DNA of 64,000 bases from Planctomycetaceae bacterium (GTDB lineage Bacteria; Planctomycetota; Planctomycetia; Pirellulales; Pirellulaceae), in assembly GCA_018660825.1 (NCBI GenBank), contig JABJJO010000019.1, positions 1 through 64,000 on the forward strand, given 5' to 3'. This document shows, piece by piece, positions 15,304 through 24,662 of this stretch. The notes under the pieces were generated by a model. That model saw only the letters and a program-made list of their open reading frames with translations. It made no database searches and was not told the DNA's origin. Positions within the stretch are counted from its first letter, which is position 1. Each line of letters opens with the position of its first letter. Position numbers and translations under genes: made by a program.

Positions 15304-17715
15304 TCAATGATTAAACACAAACTCTCGCGTATTGATTAACGTCCACAAAATATCTTCTACTGCGGTCTGCCGACTGGACACTGGATCATCAAACACGCCT
15401 ACCATCAACTCCCGTTCATCCGTCGTTGGAAATCTAGACAACGTCGATAAATACAATTCATCCACAATTTCGGACTCGGAAAGATTGGACTCCACTAATC
15501 GTCGCACCGCCCCAAACCGACTACGAAGTTTGGACATCGTCTCGGGCGCATTCATCAAATGTAACGCCTGCGCTATACTCGGTTCCGTTCCTCGCTCACA
15601 TTCACAGACGCTCACCCGTCGTGGTTTGCCAAAAATTCGAAAAAAATAATTGGGCATGCGGTTATCCCAAACTTGAATGGCTCGGTATCCCTCTGGCCAC
15701 CCGTTAAAGGATTCACTTATGCCTGTCGCCTGCGAAATGGCATCGAGCAAAACTTCTGCCGACATCGCTTTCCAGCGCGCGTGGGAAAAGTTTTGCTCAT
15801 CCAATTCATTGGATTGATTTACGTCGGAACTCAATTGGTAAACGCGACTGGTCAAAATAAATTTTGTGATCTTCTTAACATCAAACCCATTCTCAATAAA
15901 ACGATCCGCTAACATATTCAACAGCGGTTCGTTCGAGGCCGGATTGGTGCTCCGCATATCATCAATCGGATCCGCCAAACCTCTACCAAAATAATGAGCC
16001 CACAATCGATTTACTAACATCCTCGCCAAAAAGGGATTTGTGGTTTTCGTCATCCACGCGGCCAATACGGTTCGCCTCGATACATCCTCACCAATCATCG
16101 CTGGCCCCGCTCCGAGTCCCGCCGCAGGCACTATTTGCTGCGTCCTCGGATGCGCTAAATCCTGCCCTGGGCCGTCCAGAATCTTCTGAGCCTGAGCTCC
16201 CATTTTCTTTTGTTTAACGCCCGTAAAAAAACCCGCAAACGCAAAGTAATCGTGTTGTCCCCATTTTTCGAAGGGATGATGGTGGCACTGCGCACATTCG
16301 ATACGGACTCCCAGAAAAGCTTGGCTAATGCTACGAGCCATTTTTTCTGCGTCATTATGCACCACGTAAAATGCCGCCGGGCTTTCACTTACGGTACTAC
16401 CGACCGCTGTAATCACAGCGGTAACAAATTCGTCGTAGGGCCGATTATTCGCAAACTGATACCTTAACCAGCGTGTCATCGCGATGGTGCCGTTAGACTG
16501 AATTCGTTCTCGATCCACCCGCAGGATATCGGCCCATTTCATTGCCCAAAAATCAGCATACTCAGACCGCCTTAACAAATCGTCAATTAGTTTTTCACGT
16601 TTATCCAAAGCACGATTGCTCAAAAATGCACGCGCCTCCTCAACGGTTGGCAACGTCCCTATCGAATCCAAATAAACTCGCCGCAAGAAGTCTGCATCGT
16701 CCACTAATTCACTCGGCCGTATCCCTAGCAAGCTAAAACGATCCCACACCAAGACATCGATGGGATGCGTCAACACCGGGCGCGCCACGTTGCCCCCTTG
16801 TGGTAAACGCACCCGCGCCACCGAAACCACTCCTCGGTAGCGAGCCAGGATTGCCGCCTCGCCGGGTACCGTACTTACTTGTACTAACCCACTCGAATCA
16901 ACTTCCGCCACATCCGTTGCATTGGAAATAAACTCCGCTTCCCGTGTCACGCAGCGCCTGGTGCCATCGGAATCGACGGCAAACACTTGCAGTTGTTGGC
17001 CACTATCGTGCCGCATACTTGCTGCCGCTGGATATATTTCAAGTCGAACAGTATCAAGTTCATTCGGTTCATCAAGCTTCGCGCCTTCCCGCAACCAACG
17101 CAGAATACGAGCGTACCATAGCCCACTGGTTTCAATTTTTCGGCCACCGCCGTGTGGCAAATCTCCAGTTGCTTTACGCAAAAAAAGACTCCTGTCCGGT
17201 GCGGAAATATTTACGCGACGCCCCCGGGCCGCTTTGACAACGGCTGCAAAATCAAATTCATCATCAAAGCCGAACAGACTCAATTTGAAACCATTCTGGC
17301 CGTCCGCCTTGCCATGGCAGCCACCCGAATTACACGCCGCTTTTGTCAAAATTGGCTGTATGTCCCGCCGGAAACTTATCGGTTTGGGGTTCTGTAAGCC
17401 TTGCACTCGCACTGGAATATTTTTCGTTCCAACGCTGCTAGAAACTCGCACCTCGGTGATCCCTTCACCGACCGGACGAACAATCCCCTGCTCATTAACT
17501 ATCGCCACCGCTTCGTTTTTCGAGCGATATTTTGCCTCATGCGTCAAGTCACTTAAACCGTTTTCCGTTTCCTGTGTCACCACTAGTTGCTGCGTGCTCT
17601 CGGGACCGACCAACGCAACCTCGACTGGGCTTATCATCGGCACTGCAACGACTGTCCACGGCAACAATACAATTGCAAGGAGGGTAGTTATCAATAAAAC
17701 ACGCGGTTGGGACAT
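15304..17715 (-). CDS. PSD1-type protein with bacterial Ig-like domain, DUF1549 and DUF1553
   Basis: About 803 residues from ATG at 17715 (MSQPRVLLITTLLAIVLLPW, a signal peptide); the frame is open to ATG 17754. A bacterial Ig-2-like domain covers roughly residues 40-120. Next is a variant haem-type motif, ACNSGGCHG: the spacing is C-x4-C-H, not CxxCH, so covalent haem attachment is doubtful. DUF1549 follows (DDADFLRRVYLDSIGTLPT, IECAQCHHHPFEKW), then DUF1553 (NPFLARMLVNRLWAHYFGRG, near-C-terminal EFVFNH). A TATAAT at 17722-17727 on the minus strand sits just before the preferred start. The DUF1501 gene is 33 nt downstream. Confidence 0.88.
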   Translation of the reverse strand: MSQPRVLLITTLLAIVLLPWTVVAVPMISPVEVALVGPESTQQLVVTQETENGLSDLTHEAKYRSKNEAVAIVNEQGIVRPVGEGITEVRVSSSVGTKNIPVRVQGLQNPKPISFRRDIQPILTKAACNSGGCHGKADGQNGFKLSLFGFDDEFDFAAVVKAARGRRVNISAPDRSLFLRKATGDLPHGGGRKIETSGLWYARILRWLREGAKLDEPNELDTVRLEIYPAAASMRHDSGQQLQVFAVDSDGTRRCVTREAEFISNATDVAEVDSSGLVQVSTVPGEAAILARYRGVVSVARVRLPQGGNVARPVLTHPIDVLVWDRFSLLGIRPSELVDDADFLRRVYLDSIGTLPTVEEARAFLSNRALDKREKLIDDLLRRSEYADFWAMKWADILRVDRERIQSNGTIAMTRWLRYQFANNRPYDEFVTAVITAVGSTVSESPAAFYVVHNDAEKMARSISQAFLGVRIECAQCHHHPFEKWGQHDYFAFAGFFTGVKQKKMGAQAQKILDGPGQDLAHPRTQQIVPAAGLGAGPAMIGEDVSRRTVLAAWMTKTTNPFLARMLVNRLWAHYFGRGLADPIDDMRSTNPASNEPLLNMLADRFIENGFDVKKITKFILTSRVYQLSSDVNQSNELDEQNFSHARWKAMSAEVLLDAISQATGISESFNGWPEGYRAIQVWDNRMPNYFFRIFGKPRRVSVCECERGTEPSIAQALHLMNAPETMSKLRSRFGAVRRLVESNLSESEIVDELYLSTLSRFPTTDERELMVGVFDDPVSSRQTAVEDILWTLINTREFVFNH

Positions 17716-17790
17716 GCTTCTATTATAGGAAATATCACCTGCCCACGGCGACATCGACTTACCAATATTTCACAATTTGTGAAAACTAGA

Positions 17791-19155
17791 TCAGCCTAGT
17801 ACGGCCTTCGCTACCTTACCAGCAACGTCCGTCAGACGAAAATCTCTGCCCGCATATTTGTAGGTCAAACGTTCATGGTCGATGCCCAATAAATGCAACA
17901 CTGTCGCGTGCACATCATGTACATGCATCCGATCTTGCACGGCGCGAAAGCCAAATTCGTCTGTCGCGCCGTGAGCATAACCTCCGCGGGAACCACCGCC
18001 AGCCAGCCACATCGTCATACCATAGTGATTGTGATCGCGCCCGCTACCATTCTCCGACACTGGCGTACGTCCGAATTCACCCCCCCAGATTACCAACGTG
18101 TCATCGAGCATTCCCCGACGTTTCAAATCTGTGAGCAAGGCTGCAATCGGTTTATCAATCGATTGTGCTAGTCCCTTTACGGCCTCGTTGTGTTTGCTAT
18201 GAGTATCCCAGGGTTGACCATTGCCATAATAGACCTGTACAAACCGGACATCGCGTTCCACTAAACGTCTCGCTAGTAAACACCCATTAGCAAAATGCCC
18301 CTTACCATATTCTTCGCGAATCGCACTCGGTTCGGCGCGTATATCAAAGGCCTCGTGCCCCGCGGACTGCATGCGAAAAGCCGTTTCCATCGCGGAAATG
18401 CGAGCGTTCAATTGTTGGTCGTCGCCTCGTGATCGCCCGTACATTCGATTCAGCGAGCCTACCAAATCGAGTTCATCACGTTGCTCTTGGAAATTCAACT
18501 GGTCGTTCTTCAGAAACGGAATCATCGAATCTGGTGAGATCGTCGAATGATTGACATAACTGCCTTGGAATTGAGAAGGCAAAAATGCGCTACTCCACAA
18601 AATAGAAAACCGCACGGGACGTCCTGGACACAACACGACATACCCCGGTAAATTTTGATTCACACTCCCCAAACCATACATTAACCAAGAACCCATACTT
18701 GGAACGGTGGGACTAATCGTACCATTATTCATCAACAACAACGCTGGGCCGTGATTTGGGTTATCCGTGTAAACGCTTCGCAGAACGCAAATATCGTCTG
18801 CATGGCGACTTAGCCGTGGCAACAATTCGCTGATCTCAAGACCACTCGCTCCATGTCGACCAAACTTGTAGGGCGAACCCAACAAACCGCCGGTCTTCCG
18901 TTCTGTACGCAACTCAACCTCACCTGGCCGCTGTCCCTCGTATTTATTAAGCGCGGGCTTGGGATCAAAGAAATCCCCCTGAAACGGCCCACCATTCATG
19001 AACAATTGAATCACGCGACGAGCGCGGGGATGGTGATGACAACCACGACCTTGCTCAGTTGCCAGTGCGATGTGATCTGACAACCCCAACAACCCCAATC
19101 CTCCGCCCAACGCAGAAATCGCAGCACGTCTATCCAAGTTTCCAACAAATGACAT
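17791..19155 (-). CDS. DUF1501 protein, exported, PKPAL/GRDHN subtype
   Basis: 454 residues. N-terminal DRRAAISALGGGLGLLGL is Tat-like. Diagnostic stretches: MNGGPFQGDFFDPKPAL, NGQPWDTHSKHNEAV and GGEFGRTPVSENGSGRDHN. This subtype has PKPAL and GRDH followed by a residue other than Trp; its partner PSD1 (19226) has an N-terminal CxxCH. The two other such members (43194 and 51067) also pair with cytochrome-bearing PSD1s. It also has the LLLMNNG and PGYVVLCPG stretches seen in that subtype. It lies 70 nt downstream of its PSD1 partner. Confidence 0.9.
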   Translation of the reverse strand: MSFVGNLDRRAAISALGGGLGLLGLSDHIALATEQGRGCHHHPRARRVIQLFMNGGPFQGDFFDPKPALNKYEGQRPGEVELRTERKTGGLLGSPYKFGRHGASGLEISELLPRLSRHADDICVLRSVYTDNPNHGPALLLMNNGTISPTVPSMGSWLMYGLGSVNQNLPGYVVLCPGRPVRFSILWSSAFLPSQFQGSYVNHSTISPDSMIPFLKNDQLNFQEQRDELDLVGSLNRMYGRSRGDDQQLNARISAMETAFRMQSAGHEAFDIRAEPSAIREEYGKGHFANGCLLARRLVERDVRFVQVYYGNGQPWDTHSKHNEAVKGLAQSIDKPIAALLTDLKRRGMLDDTLVIWGGEFGRTPVSENGSGRDHNHYGMTMWLAGGGSRGGYAHGATDEFGFRAVQDRMHVHDVHATVLHLLGIDHERLTYKYAGRDFRLTDVAGKVAKAVLG

Positions 19156-19225
19156 TCTATTTCATTTCCAATATTCAAATTTCTCAATTTTCGTTTTTTG
19201 TGTCCAACCCCAAGATCGCCATGTG

Positions 19226-21559
19226 TCAATCCAAGAAAGCAAATTCATTGGATATCAGCAGTGCGTGAATATAGCGCCGTAAACCATCAGGTCCAGTTTT
19301 GTTGAGGTACTCTAGAGCCACGTCATACTCCTGCGACGTCGCGTCGCGCGAGTAAACCTTGTGGTACAGTTCGGTCACAATCAGTTTCAAATCTTTGAGC
19401 GGTTTTACCGTATAGGAAGACGCTAAATGATTGGCGCATCTCCAAATAAACGCACTGTTGAGCGAATAAAGTTGCTGTAACGGCGTATTCATTTTGTCTC
19501 GTTTTGGACTGTGCGTCGTTGGCTCCGGGAAGCCAAACATCTTCAGGACTTCATCCAATTCTCGCCGTTTGATCGTCGCATACAACGTCCGCCGGTTATT
19601 ATCAACGTTGGAAAGCAAGGCAGGTTTTCCGCCAACACTTGGATCAAGTAAACCCGTTACTTGTAACATAGAGTCACGCCATGCCTCTATGTCATGTTGC
19701 CGACGATTCATTCGCCCATACCAGTGATTACTTGGATCCTTAACAATAGTCGCCTCATCTGCGCGACAACTCAGCCGATACGTGTCACTCGTCACAATCA
19801 CTCGCTGTAACCATTTCATCGACCACTGGTTCTCAATAAGTCCTAGGGCCAACGTTTCCAATAACTCCGGATGGCTAGGCACCCCTCCTTGTAATCCAAA
19901 ATTACTAGGGGTATCGACGATTCCTTCGCCAAAATGGTGTCGCCAAACACGATTTACTATCACCCGCGCCAACAAACCCTCTGAATTGGATACCAAAGAT
20001 TGGGCCAATTCCAATCGCCCGCTACCGTTCACAAACGATATCTTTTGTGGATCCATCAATTCAATAAACCTCCGGGGAATGACCTCACCTAGCGTCGCTG
20101 GGTTGCCTCGAAGTTGAACCGCCACGTCAATCGCATGATTGGGCGTGTAAACGACTTTGGTCATTTCCGGACCGTCAGCCACTACCGAAATACTATCCTC
20201 CACTACCGCCATCACCCGTGGGGAATCCAAATGAGGAGTCGACGTGGACAACGCCTCCAACTCCGCCTGCAGTTCGACGATTAGTTTCGCATGTACCTCT
20301 TTATCCTCGGCTCCTTTTTCCAAAACCTTCTGTTGTTGAATTTTAACGCGAATCGCCGTCGCTTTCTTAAACGCCGCACGGACAACCGCTTGTTCACTTT
20401 GAACCACCAAGGGTATATCCAAAATCCGACTGCTCGCAAACACTCCAGCCAATGCGTAATAATCTTCTTGTGTAACCGGGTCCATCTTGTGGTCATGGCA
20501 CCGCGCACAAGCTAACGATAAACCCAGAAACGTTCGACCAACCATGTCGATACGTTCCTCCCACTCTTCCGCCACTACGGCCTTAATCACAAGCGGAGCC
20601 AAACGAGGTTCTTTCCAGTACGTCGGGCTCAAGCCAACCAAACCGAGCGCGGCGACATCCTCGACCTCGCTGTCCTCCATTAAGTCCGCCGCAAATTGCA
20701 ATTTTATAAAACGGTCATAAGGGACATCATCGTTGAAAGCCGTAACAACCCAGTCACGATATCGGAACGAACCCGCCGTGCTTTCTAACCAACTAGCTGT
20801 CGTATCCGTATAACGAACGAGATCTAACCAATGCCGCGCCCAACGTTCACCATACGCTGGTGATGACAAATACTGACTAACCAACTTGCGGTATTGGGCT
20901 TCGGTTGGATCAGCACTGTACGCTGCAACGTCCCGCCATTCCGGAGCCAGTCCTGTCAGATTAAAACTCAAACGCCTTATTAACTGCTGCGGTGACGCTG
21001 GCCCCGCACCGTGCAACCGATTCTTTTTTTGATAATGTAATACCCAGCGGTCGACTGGGTTCAAACGCAACTTACGGTCGACTCTCGTGGACACAGCGTC
21101 GAGTGGACGAAAAGCCCAATGCGAGCGCGCCGCAGCAATATCGATTCCCGCACGGGGATTGTCCTTCGTTTGCTTAGCATCGCCCAGTGGCATCGCGGCA
21201 CCTGTGCGAATCCAATCCGCAATTAAATCTCTTTCAGGCTGCGGCAACTTTCCTCCCGGTGGCATTTCCAAGTCACCGAGGCGATAACTTAAAGCCTTCA
21301 TCAGCGTGCTCTCGGTCGGCTTACCCACCACTACAGCAATTCCGCGATCGCCACCTTCTAGCAATCCAGCGCGTGTGTCCATATCGAATCCGGATTCGAC
21401 AACCCCCGCCTGAGCGCTATGGCACTCGTAACAATGTTGCACCAATAACGGACGGATTTTGGCTTCAAAGAAATTAATATCGTCAGCGGACAAACGCCAA
21501 CTACACAGCATCACACAAATGAAAACCGTGACCTGAACATATGTAATGATCTTTTTCAT
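19226..21559 (-). CDS. PSD1-type protein with N-terminal cytochrome-c-like domain, DUF1549 and DUF1553
   Basis: 777 residues with an N-terminal signal peptide (VTVFICVMLCSWRLSA). The planctomycete cytochrome-c domain has CYECH at about residues 43-47, with the usual MPPGGKLP stretch downstream that may supply the distal Met ligand. DUF1549 carries LIRRLSFNLTGLAP, YGERWARHWLDLVRY and ACARCHDHKMDPVTQEDYY. DUF1553 has LLARVIVNRVWRHHFGEGIV and MNTPLQQLYSLNSAFIW. A coiled-coil-prone segment (KIQQQKVLEKGAEDKEVHAK) separates the two. Predicted periplasmic and possibly haem-binding. Reaction unknown. Confidence 0.9.
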   Translation of the reverse strand: MKKIITYVQVTVFICVMLCSWRLSADDINFFEAKIRPLLVQHCYECHSAQAGVVESGFDMDTRAGLLEGGDRGIAVVVGKPTESTLMKALSYRLGDLEMPPGGKLPQPERDLIADWIRTGAAMPLGDAKQTKDNPRAGIDIAAARSHWAFRPLDAVSTRVDRKLRLNPVDRWVLHYQKKNRLHGAGPASPQQLIRRLSFNLTGLAPEWRDVAAYSADPTEAQYRKLVSQYLSSPAYGERWARHWLDLVRYTDTTASWLESTAGSFRYRDWVVTAFNDDVPYDRFIKLQFAADLMEDSEVEDVAALGLVGLSPTYWKEPRLAPLVIKAVVAEEWEERIDMVGRTFLGLSLACARCHDHKMDPVTQEDYYALAGVFASSRILDIPLVVQSEQAVVRAAFKKATAIRVKIQQQKVLEKGAEDKEVHAKLIVELQAELEALSTSTPHLDSPRVMAVVEDSISVVADGPEMTKVVYTPNHAIDVAVQLRGNPATLGEVIPRRFIELMDPQKISFVNGSGRLELAQSLVSNSEGLLARVIVNRVWRHHFGEGIVDTPSNFGLQGGVPSHPELLETLALGLIENQWSMKWLQRVIVTSDTYRLSCRADEATIVKDPSNHWYGRMNRRQHDIEAWRDSMLQVTGLLDPSVGGKPALLSNVDNNRRTLYATIKRRELDEVLKMFGFPEPTTHSPKRDKMNTPLQQLYSLNSAFIWRCANHLASSYTVKPLKDLKLIVTELYHKVYSRDATSQEYDVALEYLNKTGPDGLRRYIHALLISNEFAFLD

Positions 21560-21608
21560 ATCAGTTAAATCGCAATTGACTCCAGCCTTAGAGCGATCCT
21601 CCTAGCGG

Positions 21609-22727
21609 TTATTTGAGGATTTGATCGAGAGCAACTTGATAATGCTCAGCATATCGCATGAAGCCCAGATCATTCGGATGTGAACCGTCCGTAGCAGCCT
21701 CACCGTCACCGCCAAGCAAGTTCTCCCCCTTTAAATAATGCAAGTTCTCGTCCCCTGCCTTTCTCAGCGTGTCGTAACCTGAACGAAATGCCCCTCGACT
21801 GCCCGCGTGCCGATCTCGCATTCGCTTGTAAAAGGGGGAGTTCGTGTACGAACGATCTTCCACCATCAAGATAGGCGTGTCAGGTTTGTGTTTTCGAAGT
21901 CGTTCAAAAAACGGAATCGTCCTCTGTTTTACCAAGTCAGGCACAAGATTGGGGAGGCAATCAATGCAATAGACGCTCGCATCCAATTCGCCGAGCAAGT
22001 CCGCTAATTCCAACTCAAGCATCCCGTTGCCTGAAAAACCAAGGTTAATAATCGGCCGGTTGTACCACCGTCCTAAGATTGCTGGCAACGCCATGCCTGG
22101 CCTTGATGCACACGCGCCGTGCATAATTGAAGTACCGTAAAACACAATCGTACCTTTTTTGCGTGGAGCCATTGGAGCGAACCGACTCCCGGAACGAACG
22201 CCAACTTCCATTTTTTCAACGCCGTTGTATAACGGCAAATACGCCGTATAAAGGCGCCCGTCACGACCTGGTAGGTCAATACCCGTGGCCCACTTGTACT
22301 TAACATCTTGGGCCGTGGGTCGTGAAACACTAATCCAGCGATCATGGCCCTCTTCATTGGTTCCATAAAGGTCTACGCCACTCACTCCAGTAGCCGGCAT
22401 GTGAGGCATGGCAACGTTACCCGATTTCAAACGATACCGTACGTGTAGGTCGCCGCTATCAGTATTGAATCGCGCCGACATCCCAGCGCTATGTAAACTC
22501 AAACCCCAAACCGCCTTGCGAACGACACCCTCAGCCTTAGCCGGTAAACGGTCAAAATAACTTTTCGTTTCGCTGAATCCCCGCCCCTCGACTCCCCATT
22601 GCTGAACATTATACCAATCGATGCCTTCTTCGGTTATTGCCGTCGGCACCGCATCCGCTATTGAATAACAGCCAAAAAGCCCTAAAACCGTTCCGCTACT
22701 GCCCAACACAAATTCTCGTCGTTGCAT
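21609..22727 (-). CDS. Exported SGNH/GDSL hydrolase (esterase)
   Basis: 372 residues from ATG at 22727, chosen because AAGGATAGGTG lies just upstream and the protein then starts MQRREFVLGSSG, a Tat-like signal. The longer frame begins with TTG at 22799, overlapping the previous stop. An N-terminal beta domain (about 30-160) precedes the SGNH fold. There, block I is YGTSIMHGACASRPG (the Ser of GTS replaces the GDS Ser), block II Gly and block III Asn are in NLGFSGNGMLE, and block V is DGSHPNDLGF with the Asp/His pair. The likely activity is deacetylation of polysaccharide or another ester. It follows the amidohydrolase gene and precedes a PSD1 gene on the same strand. Confidence 0.88.
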   Translation of the reverse strand: MQRREFVLGSSGTVLGLFGCYSIADAVPTAITEEGIDWYNVQQWGVEGRGFSETKSYFDRLPAKAEGVVRKAVWGLSLHSAGMSARFNTDSGDLHVRYRLKSGNVAMPHMPATGVSGVDLYGTNEEGHDRWISVSRPTAQDVKYKWATGIDLPGRDGRLYTAYLPLYNGVEKMEVGVRSGSRFAPMAPRKKGTIVFYGTSIMHGACASRPGMALPAILGRWYNRPIINLGFSGNGMLELELADLLGELDASVYCIDCLPNLVPDLVKQRTIPFFERLRKHKPDTPILMVEDRSYTNSPFYKRMRDRHAGSRGAFRSGYDTLRKAGDENLHYLKGENLLGGDGEAATDGSHPNDLGFMRYAEHYQVALDQILK

Positions 22728-22795
22728 ATCGACACCTATCCTTGTTTTCATTTTGAAATTACGAACGTATCCTTTGAACTTCCCAAACCTGCCTA

Positions 22796-24544
22796 TCAAT
22801 CACGCGTCGTATATACCAATCGACCTCCTATGTATGTGCTTAATACCCGCGTGTCCTTTATATCATCTAACTTAACTTTGAGGATATCTCTATCTACAAT
22901 AACGAAATCTGCTAACTTGCCCGCCTCCAACGAACCCTTGACTTTCTCTTCAAAAGTCAGATAGGCGTTGTTGATCGTATACAACCGTAAAGCCTCGTGC
23001 CGTTTGAGACACTGCTCAGCGTGTAATAATCCGTCCATGTTACGCGGCTGACGTTTTAGTGTAATCCACATACCGAGGAATGGATTATATGGATTCACAC
23101 TGCGTAAGCTACCAATTTTCTGCATGTGATCCGAACCGCCCCCAACAATCACGCCCCGATCAAAAAGTGAACGGTAGGGTTGGAAATACTTGGTACGTAT
23201 TTCCCCAAACTGTTTTAGTAGCGTCTTCCCATCCATATAAAGCCACGCCGGTTGTAAATCCGCGACGATACCCAGTCTCGCCATCTCTTTAATCGATTCA
23301 CGACTCATGAAGTTACAATGTGTAATACAAGGCCGAGCTGCGGCAACTCTAAAATCGTCCGCATCGATCGTTGCATATGCCTGAACCAATGCACTAACTG
23401 CTCCATCACCGACGCTATGAGCCGTCATTTGCAAGCCCGCGTCTAGGACACGCAAGCTAACCTGATAAAGTCGCTCGGGATCTATATATCGAGTTCCTCG
23501 ATATTCCGGATCAGTTATAGAATAGATTTTGCTGACACCCCAAGGTTCGTTCATATACGCACTGCCAGTCAACATGCCACCATCCAAAAACACCTTAACG
23601 CCGCGTAACCACAACATATTATTGTACTCATGCAGTGGATCATTGATCGCTTTCTTGATACGGGCGTCTACCTCGGCCAACGGCACATTCGCATTTAGAG
23701 AGTAATACAGAAAGACCCGTACATTCAAGCCGCCCTCATTCATCAGGGCTCGCCATTGTTTCACGGCAGAATCCGAGGCGTTGCGATCAGAAATACTCGT
23801 AATGCCTACCGAATTGTAATTTGCGATAAGTTTCTTTAGCTCTAACTGGCGGTCAGAAAACTCAGGACTGCGCTCAGCCGACTGGTACTTAACCAGTGAA
23901 CCACCATTTCGAATGATTCCCGTCAACTCGCCCGTCTGTGGATCCTTTTCAATAACGCCGACACGACCTGCTGGAAATTCTGTGTCTCGATCAATACCCG
24001 ACAACTTAAGCGCGAGACTATTCAACGCTTGGTCAGGACCTGTACGAAAAACTACCGGGTTATGTGGGGCAACTGCATCCAACTCTTGACGAGTCGGAAA
24101 GCGTTGATCTGCAAGACGCGTAATAAATACTTGGCTCAACCGAATCCATTGACCGTCCTGCAATGCATCTGCTCGCTGCTTTACGTGCTCCAATACATCT
24201 GCAATTGTATTCATAACGGGAACCGGGTGGTCGTACTCATAGACTGCAGCGCCGGTGGAATGGACATGCGAATCGATCAAACCTGGAATTACCATTTTTC
24301 CGTCGAGGTCGATGACCTTGGTATCCGGTCCTGCGAGTTTGAGAAGCTTGCTGTCCCTCCCAACTGCCATAATGCGTTCCCCACGCACCGCCATCGCTTC
24401 GGCGATTTCAAACCGCGGGTTCACTGTTACAATCTTTCCCGAATGCAAAATCAGATCTGCTGACTGTCGCTCGGCTAACAATTCGGACCGCAACAACATT
24501 GACAGAACCAATGTCGTTACAAAAATCATCGTCGATGTCTTCAT
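22796..24544 (-). CDS. Exported amidohydrolase (YtcJ-like, amidohydrolase-3 family)
   Basis: 582 residues with a signal peptide (about 1-24). Metal-dependent TIM-barrel hydrolase features: N-terminal LILHSGKIVTVNPRF beta-sandwich start, HxH in GLIDSHVHSTGA, later SVGDGAV, the ITHCNF histidine and GGGSDHM aspartate. C-terminal sandwich: GSLEAGKLADFVIVDRD. Substrates of this branch vary (cyclic amides, N-substituted formamides) and cannot be set here. AAAGGAAAAC lies before the ATG. It is the first gene of a co-directional set that continues to 11679 and is divergent from the sulfatase at 24663 across a 118-nt promoter region. Confidence 0.9.
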   Translation of the reverse strand: MKTSTMIFVTTLVLSMLLRSELLAERQSADLILHSGKIVTVNPRFEIAEAMAVRGERIMAVGRDSKLLKLAGPDTKVIDLDGKMVIPGLIDSHVHSTGAAVYEYDHPVPVMNTIADVLEHVKQRADALQDGQWIRLSQVFITRLADQRFPTRQELDAVAPHNPVVFRTGPDQALNSLALKLSGIDRDTEFPAGRVGVIEKDPQTGELTGIIRNGGSLVKYQSAERSPEFSDRQLELKKLIANYNSVGITSISDRNASDSAVKQWRALMNEGGLNVRVFLYYSLNANVPLAEVDARIKKAINDPLHEYNNMLWLRGVKVFLDGGMLTGSAYMNEPWGVSKIYSITDPEYRGTRYIDPERLYQVSLRVLDAGLQMTAHSVGDGAVSALVQAYATIDADDFRVAAARPCITHCNFMSRESIKEMARLGIVADLQPAWLYMDGKTLLKQFGEIRTKYFQPYRSLFDRGVIVGGGSDHMQKIGSLRSVNPYNPFLGMWITLKRQPRNMDGLLHAEQCLKRHEALRLYTINNAYLTFEEKVKGSLEAGKLADFVIVDRDILKVKLDDIKDTRVLSTYIGGRLVYTTRD

Positions 24545-24662
24545 TTAGTTTTCCTTTGTCCGTGACTATCGCATTGATAATGTACAATAACGATACCGGC
24601 AGGCGACCCCGCACTGCATCTTAAATCCACAGCGCAACTTTACCTTTCGAGTATCTGGTCTC

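Noticed and set aside
16922-17728. 268-residue plus-strand open frame opposite the Ig-domain PSD1 gene
   Set aside because: Same region encodes a well-supported PSD1 protein; the antisense product shows no motif.
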